A stretch of DNA of 64,000 nucleotides from Bradyrhizobium sp. CCBAU 53338 (GTDB lineage Bacteria > Pseudomonadota > Alphaproteobacteria > Rhizobiales > Xanthobacteraceae): NCBI RefSeq assembly GCF_015291665.1, contig NZ_CP030048.1:2976001-3040000 (forward strand), written 5' to 3'. The notes under the pieces were generated by a model that did not search any database, had not been told where the DNA came from, and worked only from the letters and a program-made list of their open reading frames with translations. Of this stretch, positions 8,763 through 16,416 are shown one piece after another. How positions within the stretch are numbered: the first letter of the stretch is position 1; each line of letters begins with the position of its first letter. Made by a program: the position numbers and the translations under genes.

Positions 8763-8797
8763 TTGACTTCTCTCTCATGTAGTCATCTATATGACTA
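8763..8797 (+). promoter_or_regulatory. gntR promoter/operator
   Basis: A -35 TTGACT (8763-8768) is followed by weak -10 candidates TCTATA (8786-8791, 17-bp spacer) or TATATG (8788-8793, 19-bp spacer). The inverted repeat TAGTCAT-CTAT-ATGACTA (8780-8797) overlaps the -10 and ends two bases before the chosen start codon. A dimeric GntR protein could shut off its own gene here. No ribosome site precedes the ATG at 8799, which implies a leaderless transcript. Confidence 0.55.
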
Positions 8798-8798
8798 T

Positions 8799-9530
8799 AT
8801 GAATTCAATCCCGCGGGACGACCGCCTGCCACGCTATCAGCGCCTGCGCGACGACCTCGCCGCGCGGATCAACCGCAATGAATGGCGGCCGGGCGAGCCG
8901 ATCCCGTCGGAAGCTGAGCTTGGCGCGCATTACGGCGTCGCCATCGGCACCGTGCGCAAGGCGATTGATCAACTCGTGGCGGATGCCGTGCTCGAGCGCC
9001 AGCAGGGCCGCGGCACCTTCGTGCGCCGCGCGCGCTTCAACTCCTCGCTGTTCCGTTTCTTTCGTTTCCGGTCCGAGAGCGGCGAGCGGCGCGTGCCGCA
9101 GAGCCGCATCCTCAGGCGCAAGAGCATTCCGGCGACGTCTGCCGTCGCATCGGCATTGCGTATTCCCACAGGCGAGCCCGTGATCAGCCTGTCGCGCCTG
9201 CGGTTGATCGACGACGTGCCGTTGCTGGCCGAAGAGATCTGGCTCCAGCAATCGCGCTTTGCGAAAATTCTCGAGATCGACACGGCCGAGTTCGGCGACT
9301 TGCTCTATCCGCTCTACGAGGAGCGTTGCGGGGAGGTCGTGGTCTCCGCCGAAGAAATCCTGACGGTAGAGACCGCCAACGAGATGCAGGCGCGGCTGTT
9401 GCGGCTCGAGGCTCATGCGCCGCTGATCGTGATCGAACGCCTCGCGCTCGATCTGGAGCGACGGCCGATCGAGTGGCGCCGCTCGCGCGGGCCGGCGGAC
9501 CGCTTCCGCTACCACGCCGAGATCCGGTGA
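8799..9530 (+). CDS. GntR/HutC-family regulator with UTRA domain
   Basis: A 243-residue regulator. The N-terminal winged helix has PRYQRLRDDLAARI, PSEAELGAHYGVAIGTVRKAI and the wing QQGRGTFV. The C-terminal UTRA ligand domain is recognised by PVISLSRLRLIDDVPLLAEE and the ending DRFRYHAEI. HutC-type proteins bind small carboxylates, amino acids or sugars. It lies 49 bp upstream of a carboxylate-type MFS gene and an amidohydrolase, which it probably controls. The start at 8799 gives the usual family N-terminus; the frame is open 12 codons further upstream. Confidence 0.9.
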   Translation: MNSIPRDDRLPRYQRLRDDLAARINRNEWRPGEPIPSEAELGAHYGVAIGTVRKAIDQLVADAVLERQQGRGTFVRRARFNSSLFRFFRFRSESGERRVPQSRILRRKSIPATSAVASALRIPTGEPVISLSRLRLIDDVPLLAEEIWLQQSRFAKILEIDTAEFGDLLYPLYEERCGEVVVSAEEILTVETANEMQARLLRLEAHAPLIVIERLALDLERRPIEWRRSRGPADRFRYHAEIR

Positions 9531-9579
9531 CGGCAGCTTTCAACGACATCAAACAACAACGCGTACAGGGGTAGGAAAC

Positions 9580-10824
9580 ATGTCGAACTGGTACAGTGAG
9601 AGCTCGGCGCTGGAGCGGCGCACGTTTTGGGCGAGCTTTGGCGGCTGGGCGCTGGATGCGCTCGATGTCCAGATGTTCGGCCTCGCCATCCCCGCTTTGA
9701 TAGCGGCTTTTCACATCAGCAAGGCCGATGCGGGCCTGCTCGGCTCGGTCACGCTGTTCTTCGGCGCGTTCGGTGGTTGGCTCGGCGGTGCGCTCGGCGA
9801 TCGCTTCGGTCGAGTCAAGGCGCTGCAGATCACGGTAGCGACCTTCGCGCTCGCGACCTTCGCCAGTGCCTTTGCGATGAGCTACACTCAGCTCCTGTTG
9901 CTCAAGGCTGTTCAAGGTCTCGGCTTCGGCGCCGAATGGGCCTGCGGCGCGGTGCTGATGGCCGAGATCATCCGCCCCGAGCATCGCGGCAAGGCGCTCG
10001 GCACGGTGCAGAGCGCCTGGGCGGTCGGCTGGGGCGCAGCGGTGCTGCTGTCCGCGCTGGTTTTCACCTATGCTCCGGCTGATATCGCCTGGCGGATCCT
10101 GTTTGCGATCGGTCTGTTGCCGGCGCTGCTCATCATCTTCATCCGTCGCGGGCTGAAGGAGCCGCCGCGTGCGATTACGAAGGACGCAGAGGCGCCGTTC
10201 TTCGCTACGCTCGCCGGTATCTTCCATCGCGACGTGCTGCGCTCGACCTTGGTCGGTGGTCTGTTCGGCATCGGCGCCCATGGCGGCTATGCCGCACTGA
10301 CGACGTTCCTGCCGACATTCTTGCGCGAAGTGCGGCATTTGTCGGTGCTGGGCTCCAGCTTCTACCTTGCCGTGATCATCGTCGCCTTCTTCTGCGGCTG
10401 TGTCGCGAGCGGGATCATCAGCGACCGCATCGGCCGGCGGGCCAATGTCGCGATGTTTGCCAGCGCCTGCATCGCGACCGTGCTGGTCTACATTTTTGCG
10501 CCGCTGACCAATGGCCAGATGCTGGTGCTGGGCTTTCCACTCGGCTTCTTTTCGGCCGGCATTCCCGCCAGCATGGCAGCGCTGTTCAGCGAGCTCTATC
10601 CGGCCGGCGTGCGCGGCACCGGCGTCGGCTTCTGCTACAATTTCGGCCGCGTCGTCTCGGCGGCGTTTCCCTTCCTGGTCGGCTTGCTCGGCGATCGCAT
10701 CGGCCTCGGGCCCGCGATCGGTATCGATGCGGCGTTTGCCTATTCGCTGGTGCTGATCGCGGTGCTGCTGCTGCCCGAAACCCGCGGCAAGGTGTTCGAG
10801 CAGGCCGCGGCCACGCACGTCTGA
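9580..10824 (+). CDS. MFS transporter, aromatic/organic acid type
   Basis: A 414-residue major facilitator with 12 predicted helices. The motif A signature is GGALGDRFGRVKAL, and the opening SFGGWALDALDVQMFGLAIPAL is typical of the AAHS/sialate-shikimate group of proton symporters. The genes on either side (a UTRA regulator and a hydrolase of the pyrone-dicarboxylate lactonase type) favour uptake of an aromatic or carboxylic acid. The exact substrate cannot be told. Confidence 0.88.
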   Translation: MSNWYSESSALERRTFWASFGGWALDALDVQMFGLAIPALIAAFHISKADAGLLGSVTLFFGAFGGWLGGALGDRFGRVKALQITVATFALATFASAFAMSYTQLLLLKAVQGLGFGAEWACGAVLMAEIIRPEHRGKALGTVQSAWAVGWGAAVLLSALVFTYAPADIAWRILFAIGLLPALLIIFIRRGLKEPPRAITKDAEAPFFATLAGIFHRDVLRSTLVGGLFGIGAHGGYAALTTFLPTFLREVRHLSVLGSSFYLAVIIVAFFCGCVASGIISDRIGRRANVAMFASACIATVLVYIFAPLTNGQMLVLGFPLGFFSAGIPASMAALFSELYPAGVRGTGVGFCYNFGRVVSAAFPFLVGLLGDRIGLGPAIGIDAAFAYSLVLIAVLLLPETRGKVFEQAAATHV

Positions 10825-10846
10825 CTGGCGATGAGGAGCAGCCACC

Positions 10847-11740
10847 ATGACGTTGCTCCAGCGCGGCCTGACGCGCCGCCAGTTTGGTGCGGCTCTCGCA
10901 TCGCTCACGACGGTGGTCGCGACCACAGCCAGCAGTGAGGCGGCCTTGCCTGTGATCGACACCCATGCCCATGTCTTTCATCGCGCGCTCGAGCTCGCGC
11001 CGGGCCGGCGTTACTCGCCGGATTACGACGCGCCGCTGTCGCTCTATCTCGAGCAGCTCGACCGCAACGGCATCACCAACGGCGTGCTGGTGCAGCCGAG
11101 CTTTCTCGGCACCGACAATTCCTACCTGGTCGACTGCCTGAATCGGACCAATGGTCGTCTGCGTGGGATCGCGGTCGTCGATCCCGGCGTCTCCGCCGAC
11201 GAGCTGCGCGCACTCGACAGGGGCGGCATCGTCGGCATTCGCCTCAATCTTGTCGGCCAGCCCTTGCCCGATCTCGCCTTGGCCGAATGGAAGGGATTGC
11301 TTGCAAACGTGAAGTCGATGGGCTGGCAGCTGGAGATCCAGCGCAACGCGCCCGATCTCGCCGTGTTCGTGCCGCAGCTGCTCGATCACGGCATCACGAT
11401 CGTGCTCGATCACTACGCGCTGCCGGATCCGAGGCTCGGCGTTACCGATCGCGGCTTTCAGTCGGTGCTGAAGCTAGGCGCAACACGGAACGTGTGGGTC
11501 AAGATCTCGGCGCCATATCGCAACGGTCCGGCCGGCGAGCGCTTTGCAAAGGAAGCCTATCCGTTGCTGCGCAGCGCTTACGGGCTCGATCGTCTGCTCT
11601 GGGGCAGCGACTGGCCGCACACGCAGTTCGAGGCAACGCAGACTTACGCCAAGAACCGGCAGTTCCTTGATACGCTCATCGTCGACGAGCGCGATCGCGC
11701 GCAAGTGCTGGCATCGCCACTGCGTCTCTTTCGTTTCTGA
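10847..11740 (+). CDS. Tat-exported amidohydrolase-2 family hydrolase
   Basis: A 297-residue TIM-barrel metal-dependent hydrolase related to 2-pyrone-4,6-dicarboxylate lactonase. Metal and active-site motifs are VIDTHAHVF (start of the barrel), the central LDHYALPDPRLG and the late LLWGSDWPHTQFE. The N-terminus carries a twin-arginine signal (TRRQFGAALASL followed by a hydrophobic stretch and an Ala-rich cut site), so it acts in the periplasm, which is unusual for this family. It lies 22 bp after the MFS gene and has a GAGGAGC ribosome site. The pair probably hydrolyses and imports the same compound class. Confidence 0.82.
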   Translation: MTLLQRGLTRRQFGAALASLTTVVATTASSEAALPVIDTHAHVFHRALELAPGRRYSPDYDAPLSLYLEQLDRNGITNGVLVQPSFLGTDNSYLVDCLNRTNGRLRGIAVVDPGVSADELRALDRGGIVGIRLNLVGQPLPDLALAEWKGLLANVKSMGWQLEIQRNAPDLAVFVPQLLDHGITIVLDHYALPDPRLGVTDRGFQSVLKLGATRNVWVKISAPYRNGPAGERFAKEAYPLLRSAYGLDRLLWGSDWPHTQFEATQTYAKNRQFLDTLIVDERDRAQVLASPLRLFRF

Positions 11741-11820
11741 TACGCCGTGCTGATTGCTCCGATTGCACTCAATTTTGGGGCATGACGGGCTATGTTTTGG
11801 GCTTGTAGAGTGCTGCGCGA

Positions 11821-11841
11821 GGCGGCCGGCTTGCGGCCGCC
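11821..11841 (+). other. Hairpin in the 5' leader of the phzF-like gene
   Basis: GGCGGCC and GGCCGCC form a 7-bp stem around a 7-nt loop, 19 bases before the phzF-like start codon. There is no T tract. It could influence ribosome access or end the upstream transcript; no function can be assigned. Confidence 0.35.
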
Positions 11842-11860
11842 ATTTGCGTGAGGACCCACC

Positions 11861-12775
11861 ATGCAGCGCCGCTATGTCACCGTCGACGTGTTCACCGACC
11901 GCGCCTTCGGCGGCAACCAGCTCGCCGTGGTGCTGGATGCCGGCGGGCTCTCGACGCAGCAGATGCAGGCGATCGCGACCGAGTTCAACTATTCCGAGAC
12001 GACCTTCGTGCTGCCGCCGCGCGACGAGGCCAATGACGCCGAGGTGCGCATCTTCACGCCGGTCAGGGAGATGCCGTTCGCGGGGCATCCCAATATCGGC
12101 ACCTCCTTCGTGCTGGCGAGCCTCGCGAAGGAACCGAAGCCGCGTTTGCTGTTCGAGGAGATTGCTGGGTTGGTCCCGGTCGAAATCGTGCGGGAGCAGG
12201 GAAGAGTGACCAGCACCGAGCTCACCGCGCCGCAGCCGCTGTCGCGACTGGCGGAAGTCTCGGCCGCAGACGTTGCGGCCTGCATCTCGTTGACGGCCGA
12301 TGACATCAGGACCGACCATCATGCACCGCAAGTCGTCGGAGTCGGAACGCCGTTCCTGGTGGCGGAGGTGCGTTCGCGCGACGCGCTCGCGCGAGCAAGG
12401 CCGGACGCGGCCGCCTTCGGCAGGGTCTTGCCGCGCGACGACGCCCGCTCGGTGTGGTTTTACACCCGCGACGTGCCAGCGTCGGAGGCACCCGGCGAGC
12501 GGCAGGCGCGCATGTTCATGCGCGGCGCAGGCGGTCTCGCCGAGGATCCCGCAACCGGCAGCGCCACTGTCGCCGCCGCCGCGCTGTTTGCCGATCTCGA
12601 TCCCATCAGGGACGGCGAACTGAAGCTTACCGTTGGCCAGGGCTTTGACATGGGCCGGCCGAGCATCCTGCAGACGCGCGTCGTGAAGCAGGCCGGCAAG
12701 ATCGTCTCCGCCCATGTCGGTGGCAGCTGTGTGCGGATGATGGAGGGGACGTTCAAGCTGGCGGGAGAGGGGTAG
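11861..12775 (+). CDS. PhzF family isomerase/epimerase
   Basis: A 304-residue protein with the duplicated diaminopimelate-epimerase fold of the PhzF family. The catalytic glutamate is in FNYSETTFV (Glu46). Further family motifs are MPFAGHPNIGTSFVL and, in the second half, GGLAEDPATGSATVAAAA. In PhzF from phenazine producers this fold isomerises dihydrohydroxyanthranilate, but most genomic copies stand alone with unknown substrates. There are no phenazine genes nearby, so a phenazine role is not supported here. Confidence 0.9.
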   Translation: MQRRYVTVDVFTDRAFGGNQLAVVLDAGGLSTQQMQAIATEFNYSETTFVLPPRDEANDAEVRIFTPVREMPFAGHPNIGTSFVLASLAKEPKPRLLFEEIAGLVPVEIVREQGRVTSTELTAPQPLSRLAEVSAADVAACISLTADDIRTDHHAPQVVGVGTPFLVAEVRSRDALARARPDAAAFGRVLPRDDARSVWFYTRDVPASEAPGERQARMFMRGAGGLAEDPATGSATVAAAALFADLDPIRDGELKLTVGQGFDMGRPSILQTRVVKQAGKIVSAHVGGSCVRMMEGTFKLAGEG

Positions 12776-12795
12776 GCTCACGTCACCGAGTGCTC

Positions 12796-12906
12796 TCTCC
12801 GTTCGTCGTTCCGGGCAGCGTAAAGCGCTGAGCCCGAAATCCATCGGGCAGCAGGGACAGTGGATGAATGGATTCTCAGGTGCGCAATTGCGTACCATAG
12901 CTCGCG
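12796..12906. repeat. Degenerate intergenic repeat
   Basis: The stretch between convergent genes carries pieces of the dispersed repeat family (TCGTTCCGGG near its left end, GCGCGCCCCGGATTGAC at its right end) around an inner palindromic part (GGTGCGCAATTGCGTACC). The outer arms are imperfect complements. No coding signal is seen. Confidence 0.5.
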
Positions 12907-13383
12907 CTACGCGCGCCCCGGATTGACAATCAAAGGAGCCAAATTCTTCACCGCCACGCCATCGCGCTCCTCGATGATCTCCGCGATCATCTGGCGGTGG
13001 CAATGGGTGTGGTCGCGCTCGTAGCAGAGCAGGCAGACGGGACCTGCCTTCTTCACCAGAGCGGCGAGTTCGTCCATCTGTTCCCGAGCCTCTGGCGTCT
13101 TCAGGTGCTTTGAGAAGATCTTTTCCAGCACGTCGTACTTGCCGCTGCGCGCGGCGAGGCGACCTTCCTTCGGCGTGCCGAGCGCGGCGAGATGGAGATA
13201 GGCGATGCCGCGCTCATCGAGGCTTGCGGCCAGCTGCTTTTTGGAAAAGCCCGGTCGCCGCGACGACGTGACTGCGCGCACGTCGACGACCAGCTTGACG
13301 CCGGCCTGCTCCAGCTCGTCCAGCACGGCCTTGGGCGGCGTCTGCTCATAGCCGATGGTGAAGAGTTCCTTCGCCTTGGCCAT
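12907..13383 (-). CDS. DUF488 family protein
   Basis: A 158-residue protein with the family landmarks LFTIGYEQ, LVVDVRAVTSSRRPGFSK, and the C-terminal VCLLCYERDHTHCHRQMIAE. The CYE-x(4)-CHR pattern is conserved and may bind metal or act in catalysis. The function is unknown. It is 9 bp downstream of the DUF72 gene, a pairing found in many proteobacteria, so the two probably serve one process. Confidence 0.85.
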   Translation of the reverse strand: MAKAKELFTIGYEQTPPKAVLDELEQAGVKLVVDVRAVTSSRRPGFSKKQLAASLDERGIAYLHLAALGTPKEGRLAARSGKYDVLEKIFSKHLKTPEAREQMDELAALVKKAGPVCLLCYERDHTHCHRQMIAEIIEERDGVAVKNLAPLIVNPGRA

Positions 13384-13392
13384 CGCTTCCCC

Positions 13393-14229
13393 TCAACTCA
13401 CCCGCGCGATCAGTTCCATCGCGCCATGCGGCGCGCGCACCTTGCCTTCATGGATCACGTAAGCGAACACGTCGCGCGGTTCCTTCTTCGGCTTTGTCTT
13501 GTCGACTTTCGGCAGGTCGTCAGGTTCACCGCCCGCCGCCCACGCCTGGAAGCGCCCGGCCCAGGCGTCGAGCTGCTTCGGCGGATAGCAGGTCTTGATC
13601 TCGTCATTGCCCTTCTGCAAGCGCGCATAGACGAAATCGCCGGCGACGTCGGCGATGGCAGGATATTTGCCGTGTTCGGCAAACACGACCGGCGTTTCGA
13701 ATTCGCGGATCAGCGCGATGAAATCGGGCGTGCAGAAACTGTCATGCCGCACCTCCACCACGTGGCGCAGCGCGCGGCCTTCGACCTTGCGCGGCAACAG
13801 CTCGAGGAACTTGCCGAAATCGGCGCCATCGAATTTCTTGGTCGGCGCGAACTGCCAGAGCACGGGGCCGAGATGGTCGCCGAGTTCCAGCACGCCGGAA
13901 TCATAGAACCGCTTGACGGAATCGCCGGCCTCGGCCAGCACGCGCCTGTTGGTGGCGAAGCGCGGTCCCTTCACCGAGAACACAAAGCCCTCAGGCACTT
14001 CGCTCGCCCATTTGCGAAAGCTCTCCGGCTTCTGCGAGCCGTAGTAAGTGCCGTTGATCTCGATCGAGGTCAGCTTGGAAGCCGCGTAAGACAGCTCCTT
14101 CGCCTGCGTCAACTTCTCCGGATAGAATACGCCGCGCCAGGGCTCGAAGGTCCAGCCGCCGATGCCGATGTAGATGTTGCCGGATTTTTTCGTCGCGGTT
14201 TTTGCTTTGCCCACGGGAGGATCTCGCAT
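13393..14229 (-). CDS. DUF72 (YecE-like) protein
   Basis: This 278-residue protein is a DUF72/YecE-type TIM barrel. Landmarks are YIGIGGWTFEPWRGVFYP, the strand-helix IEINGTYYGSQKPESFRKWA, LGPVLWQFAPTKKFD, and FVYARLQ near the end. No enzymatic activity has been settled for the family. It is the first gene of a two-gene unit with DUF488. A short Lys/Ala-rich N-terminus (AKTATKKSG) precedes the barrel; the start at 14229 is the first ATG of the frame. Confidence 0.88.
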   Translation of the reverse strand: MRDPPVGKAKTATKKSGNIYIGIGGWTFEPWRGVFYPEKLTQAKELSYAASKLTSIEINGTYYGSQKPESFRKWASEVPEGFVFSVKGPRFATNRRVLAEAGDSVKRFYDSGVLELGDHLGPVLWQFAPTKKFDGADFGKFLELLPRKVEGRALRHVVEVRHDSFCTPDFIALIREFETPVVFAEHGKYPAIADVAGDFVYARLQKGNDEIKTCYPPKQLDAWAGRFQAWAAGGEPDDLPKVDKTKPKKEPRDVFAYVIHEGKVRAPHGAMELIARVS

Positions 14230-14333
14230 CGTCGGGAAGGGGAGGGCTGCATCCTATTCAAACCAGAAGTGATTGGCCAGTTGTCGCATCCCGTCTAAGC
14301 TTCGCCCCGCGATCTGCGAAAAAGGAGAACAAG

Positions 14334-14714
14334 ATGCGGATGCTGACGCTGGGAGCGGCGCTCGTCATGATGACATCTGCTGCCATGACCTGTTCTGCGA
14401 AAGCAGACGACGACAACGCGAAAGGCGCGCAGAAGCTCGCGATGCAGGGCCGCGACGACTACTGGCATTGCTTGGCGCGGGAATATTCGCGCGACTCCAA
14501 TCAGGGCCTGTCGGAGCAGGAGTTCGGCCGCTCGGTTGCCGGCGCCTGTCCGTCGGAGCGGCAATATTACCGGGTGGCGCTGCTCGACTATCTCACCACG
14601 CAATATCCCAACATCGATTCCGGTGCCCATCTCGCGACCGCGAACAGGGCGGTGGAGTCGGCGCAGAAGGACATCGTGACCGCCTACCTCAAGCACCGGC
14701 CGCCGCAGAAATAG
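14334..14714 (+). CDS. Small secreted protein of unknown function
   Basis: A 126-residue protein with a cleavable signal peptide (MRMLTLGAALVMMTSAAM, cut probably after the Ala of SAKA). The mature part is polar and contains two cysteines (HCLAREYSRDS and GACPSERQYY) that may form a disulphide. The ATG at 14334 is chosen because AAAGGAGAA lies just before it and the signal peptide begins there. I do not recognise a family. Location would be the periplasm. Confidence 0.7.
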   Translation: MRMLTLGAALVMMTSAAMTCSAKADDDNAKGAQKLAMQGRDDYWHCLAREYSRDSNQGLSEQEFGRSVAGACPSERQYYRVALLDYLTTQYPNIDSGAHLATANRAVESAQKDIVTAYLKHRPPQK

Positions 14715-14802
14715 GGCCGTGAGCGGTTGCGGTCCGGCAGCCCTTCCGGCCGCGCGTTCATCCGTGGTATGAATCGATCATCTGGAACGGGAACGGGCTG
14801 GC

Positions 14803-15009
14803 ATGGCGTCTGAGTCGGTGGGGGGGATTTTTGGTGCGATCGTCGCGGCGATCGTGCTTGCGGTCGCCGTCGTCTTCGGTCCGATCGGACAGTATGGCAA
14901 GCCCCCCAAGCCGCCCAAGGTCGAGCCGGCTCCCCCCGCCATGGCGCCCGCAGTCCCTGCGGCGCCGGCCCCACGGGGCCCGGTGATCCGGGAAGTCCCG
15001 AATCAATAA
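14803..15009 (+). CDS. Small membrane-anchored, proline-rich protein
   Basis: A 68-residue protein with one N-terminal transmembrane helix (GAIVAAIVLAVAVVFGPIG) and a periplasmic Pro/Ala/Lys tail (KPPKPPKVEPAPP). Such architecture is seen in small envelope proteins that span the periplasm; no domain is recognised. Codon use is high-GC, like the neighbours. The ribosome site is weak (GGCTGG before the ATG), so confidence is moderate. Confidence 0.5.
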   Translation: MASESVGGIFGAIVAAIVLAVAVVFGPIGQYGKPPKPPKVEPAPPAMAPAVPAAPAPRGPVIREVPNQ

Positions 15010-15270
15010 TAATGGCCCGAAACAGCCGTTTGCCCCTTGCAAAGCGGCTTCCTCGTTCCCATTTAGCTGCTAACGGCGACGTTGAGCCAAAAAGCTCCGG
15101 CGCTGGGACGACCTTGGAATAGCTTGGGCTTGCGCCGGATGTACGCGCGGTCCGCCGTTCCGGGGTCGTTGGCATTTTAGGGCCGCTTTTGGGCCGCTCC
15201 CCCACAGAAAACCCGGCTTGTCAGCTCAAGAACTTGGCATCGCAGGATGCGGCGGATATACGCTGCCGTC

Positions 15271-16398
15271 ATGAATGAAGCGATCAGACCGGACATCGAC
15301 AACCAGGCTCAAGAGGGGCCGGAGCTGTCGGTCATCGTCCCGACCTTCAACGAGCGCGACAACGTCACCGTGCTGTACCGGCGGCTGGAGGCGACGCTTC
15401 CCAACGTCGCCTGGGAGGTCGTGTTCGTCGACGACAATTCCCCTGACGGCACTTGGGACGTCGTGCGCGGACTGGCGCAGAAGGACAGCCGCGTGCGCTG
15501 CATTCGCCGCATCGGCCGCCGCGGCCTGTCGGGCGCCTGCATCGAGGGCATCCTGGCCTCGAGCGCGCCCTATGCCGCCGTGATCGACGCCGACCTCCAG
15601 CATGACGAGACCCAGCTGCCGAAGATGCTGCTGCTGCTCGCAAGCGATCAGGCCGACCTCGTCGTCGGCAGCCGTTACATCGAGGGCTACAAGAGCGAAG
15701 GCTTCAACAAGCAGCGCGCCGGCGCCAGCGCGCTGGCAACCGAGGTCGCGAAGAAGATGCTCCGGGTCGAGATCGCCGATCCCATGAGCGGCTTCTTCAT
15801 GGTTCGCCGCGACCGTTTCGAGCAATTGGCGCCGAAACTGTCGGTGCACGGGTTCAAGATCCTGCTCGATCTCGTCGCCACGGCGCATGGCGATTTGCGC
15901 GCGGTCGAAATTCCCTACACGTTCGGTGCCCGCCAGCACGGCGAGAGCAAGCTCGATTCCATGGTCGCGCTCGACTTCCTCGGCCTCGTGCTGGCAAAGC
16001 TGACCAACGACATCGTCTCGCTGCGCTTCATCCTGTTCGCGATGGTGGGCGGCATGGGCCTCGTTGTGCATCTCACCACGCTGTTCATCGCGCTTCAGCT
16101 GATCAAGGTGCCGTTCGCGGAGGCGCAGGCCGCCGGCGCCGTCGTCGCGATGACCACGAACTTCATCATGAACAACTTCCTCACCTATCGCGACCAGCGG
16201 CTGAAGGGCTTTGCGATCCTGCGCGGCCTGATCATGTTCTACATCGTGTGCAGCGTCGGCCTGCTCGCCAATGTCGGCGTTGCCTTCTCGGTCTACGATC
16301 AGGAGCCGATCTGGTGGCTGGCCGGCATGGCCGGCGCGATGATGGGCGTGGTGTGGAATTACGCGATGTCCGGGCTGTTCGTCTGGCGCAAGAAATAG
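15271..16398 (+). CDS. Polyprenyl-phosphate glycosyltransferase (GT2) fused to GtrA domain
   Basis: A protein of about 375 residues. The N-terminal GT-A domain is dolichyl-phosphate-mannose-synthase-like: LSVIVPTFNERDNV, the FVDDNSPDGT nucleotide site and the catalytic IDADLQHDE. The C-terminal third is a four-helix GtrA membrane domain (LRFILFAMVGGMGLVVHLTT onward). It should transfer a sugar from a nucleotide sugar to a lipid carrier at the inner membrane. The next gene encodes a GT39-type transferase that would use such a donor. An alternative in-frame ATG at 15247 adds eight residues; neither start has a clear ribosome site. Confidence 0.9.
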   Translation: MNEAIRPDIDNQAQEGPELSVIVPTFNERDNVTVLYRRLEATLPNVAWEVVFVDDNSPDGTWDVVRGLAQKDSRVRCIRRIGRRGLSGACIEGILASSAPYAAVIDADLQHDETQLPKMLLLLASDQADLVVGSRYIEGYKSEGFNKQRAGASALATEVAKKMLRVEIADPMSGFFMVRRDRFEQLAPKLSVHGFKILLDLVATAHGDLRAVEIPYTFGARQHGESKLDSMVALDFLGLVLAKLTNDIVSLRFILFAMVGGMGLVVHLTTLFIALQLIKVPFAEAQAAGAVVAMTTNFIMNNFLTYRDQRLKGFAILRGLIMFYIVCSVGLLANVGVAFSVYDQEPIWWLAGMAGAMMGVVWNYAMSGLFVWRKK

Positions 16399-16416
16399 CG
16401 CGTCAAGGATCCAGGT

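Noticed and set aside
6331..8832. An 833-codon open frame on the minus strand
   Set aside because: It lies antisense to the ABC-2 permease and adenylate cyclase, both with clear motifs; its composition (His/Asp/Arg/Gln-rich) is that of an antisense frame.
9184..10962. A 592-codon open frame on the minus strand
   Set aside because: Antisense to the MFS transporter and regulator; no recognisable domain.
11861..12775. Phenazine biosynthesis
   Set aside because: The PhzF-like gene stands alone with no other phz genes; most such homologues have other roles.
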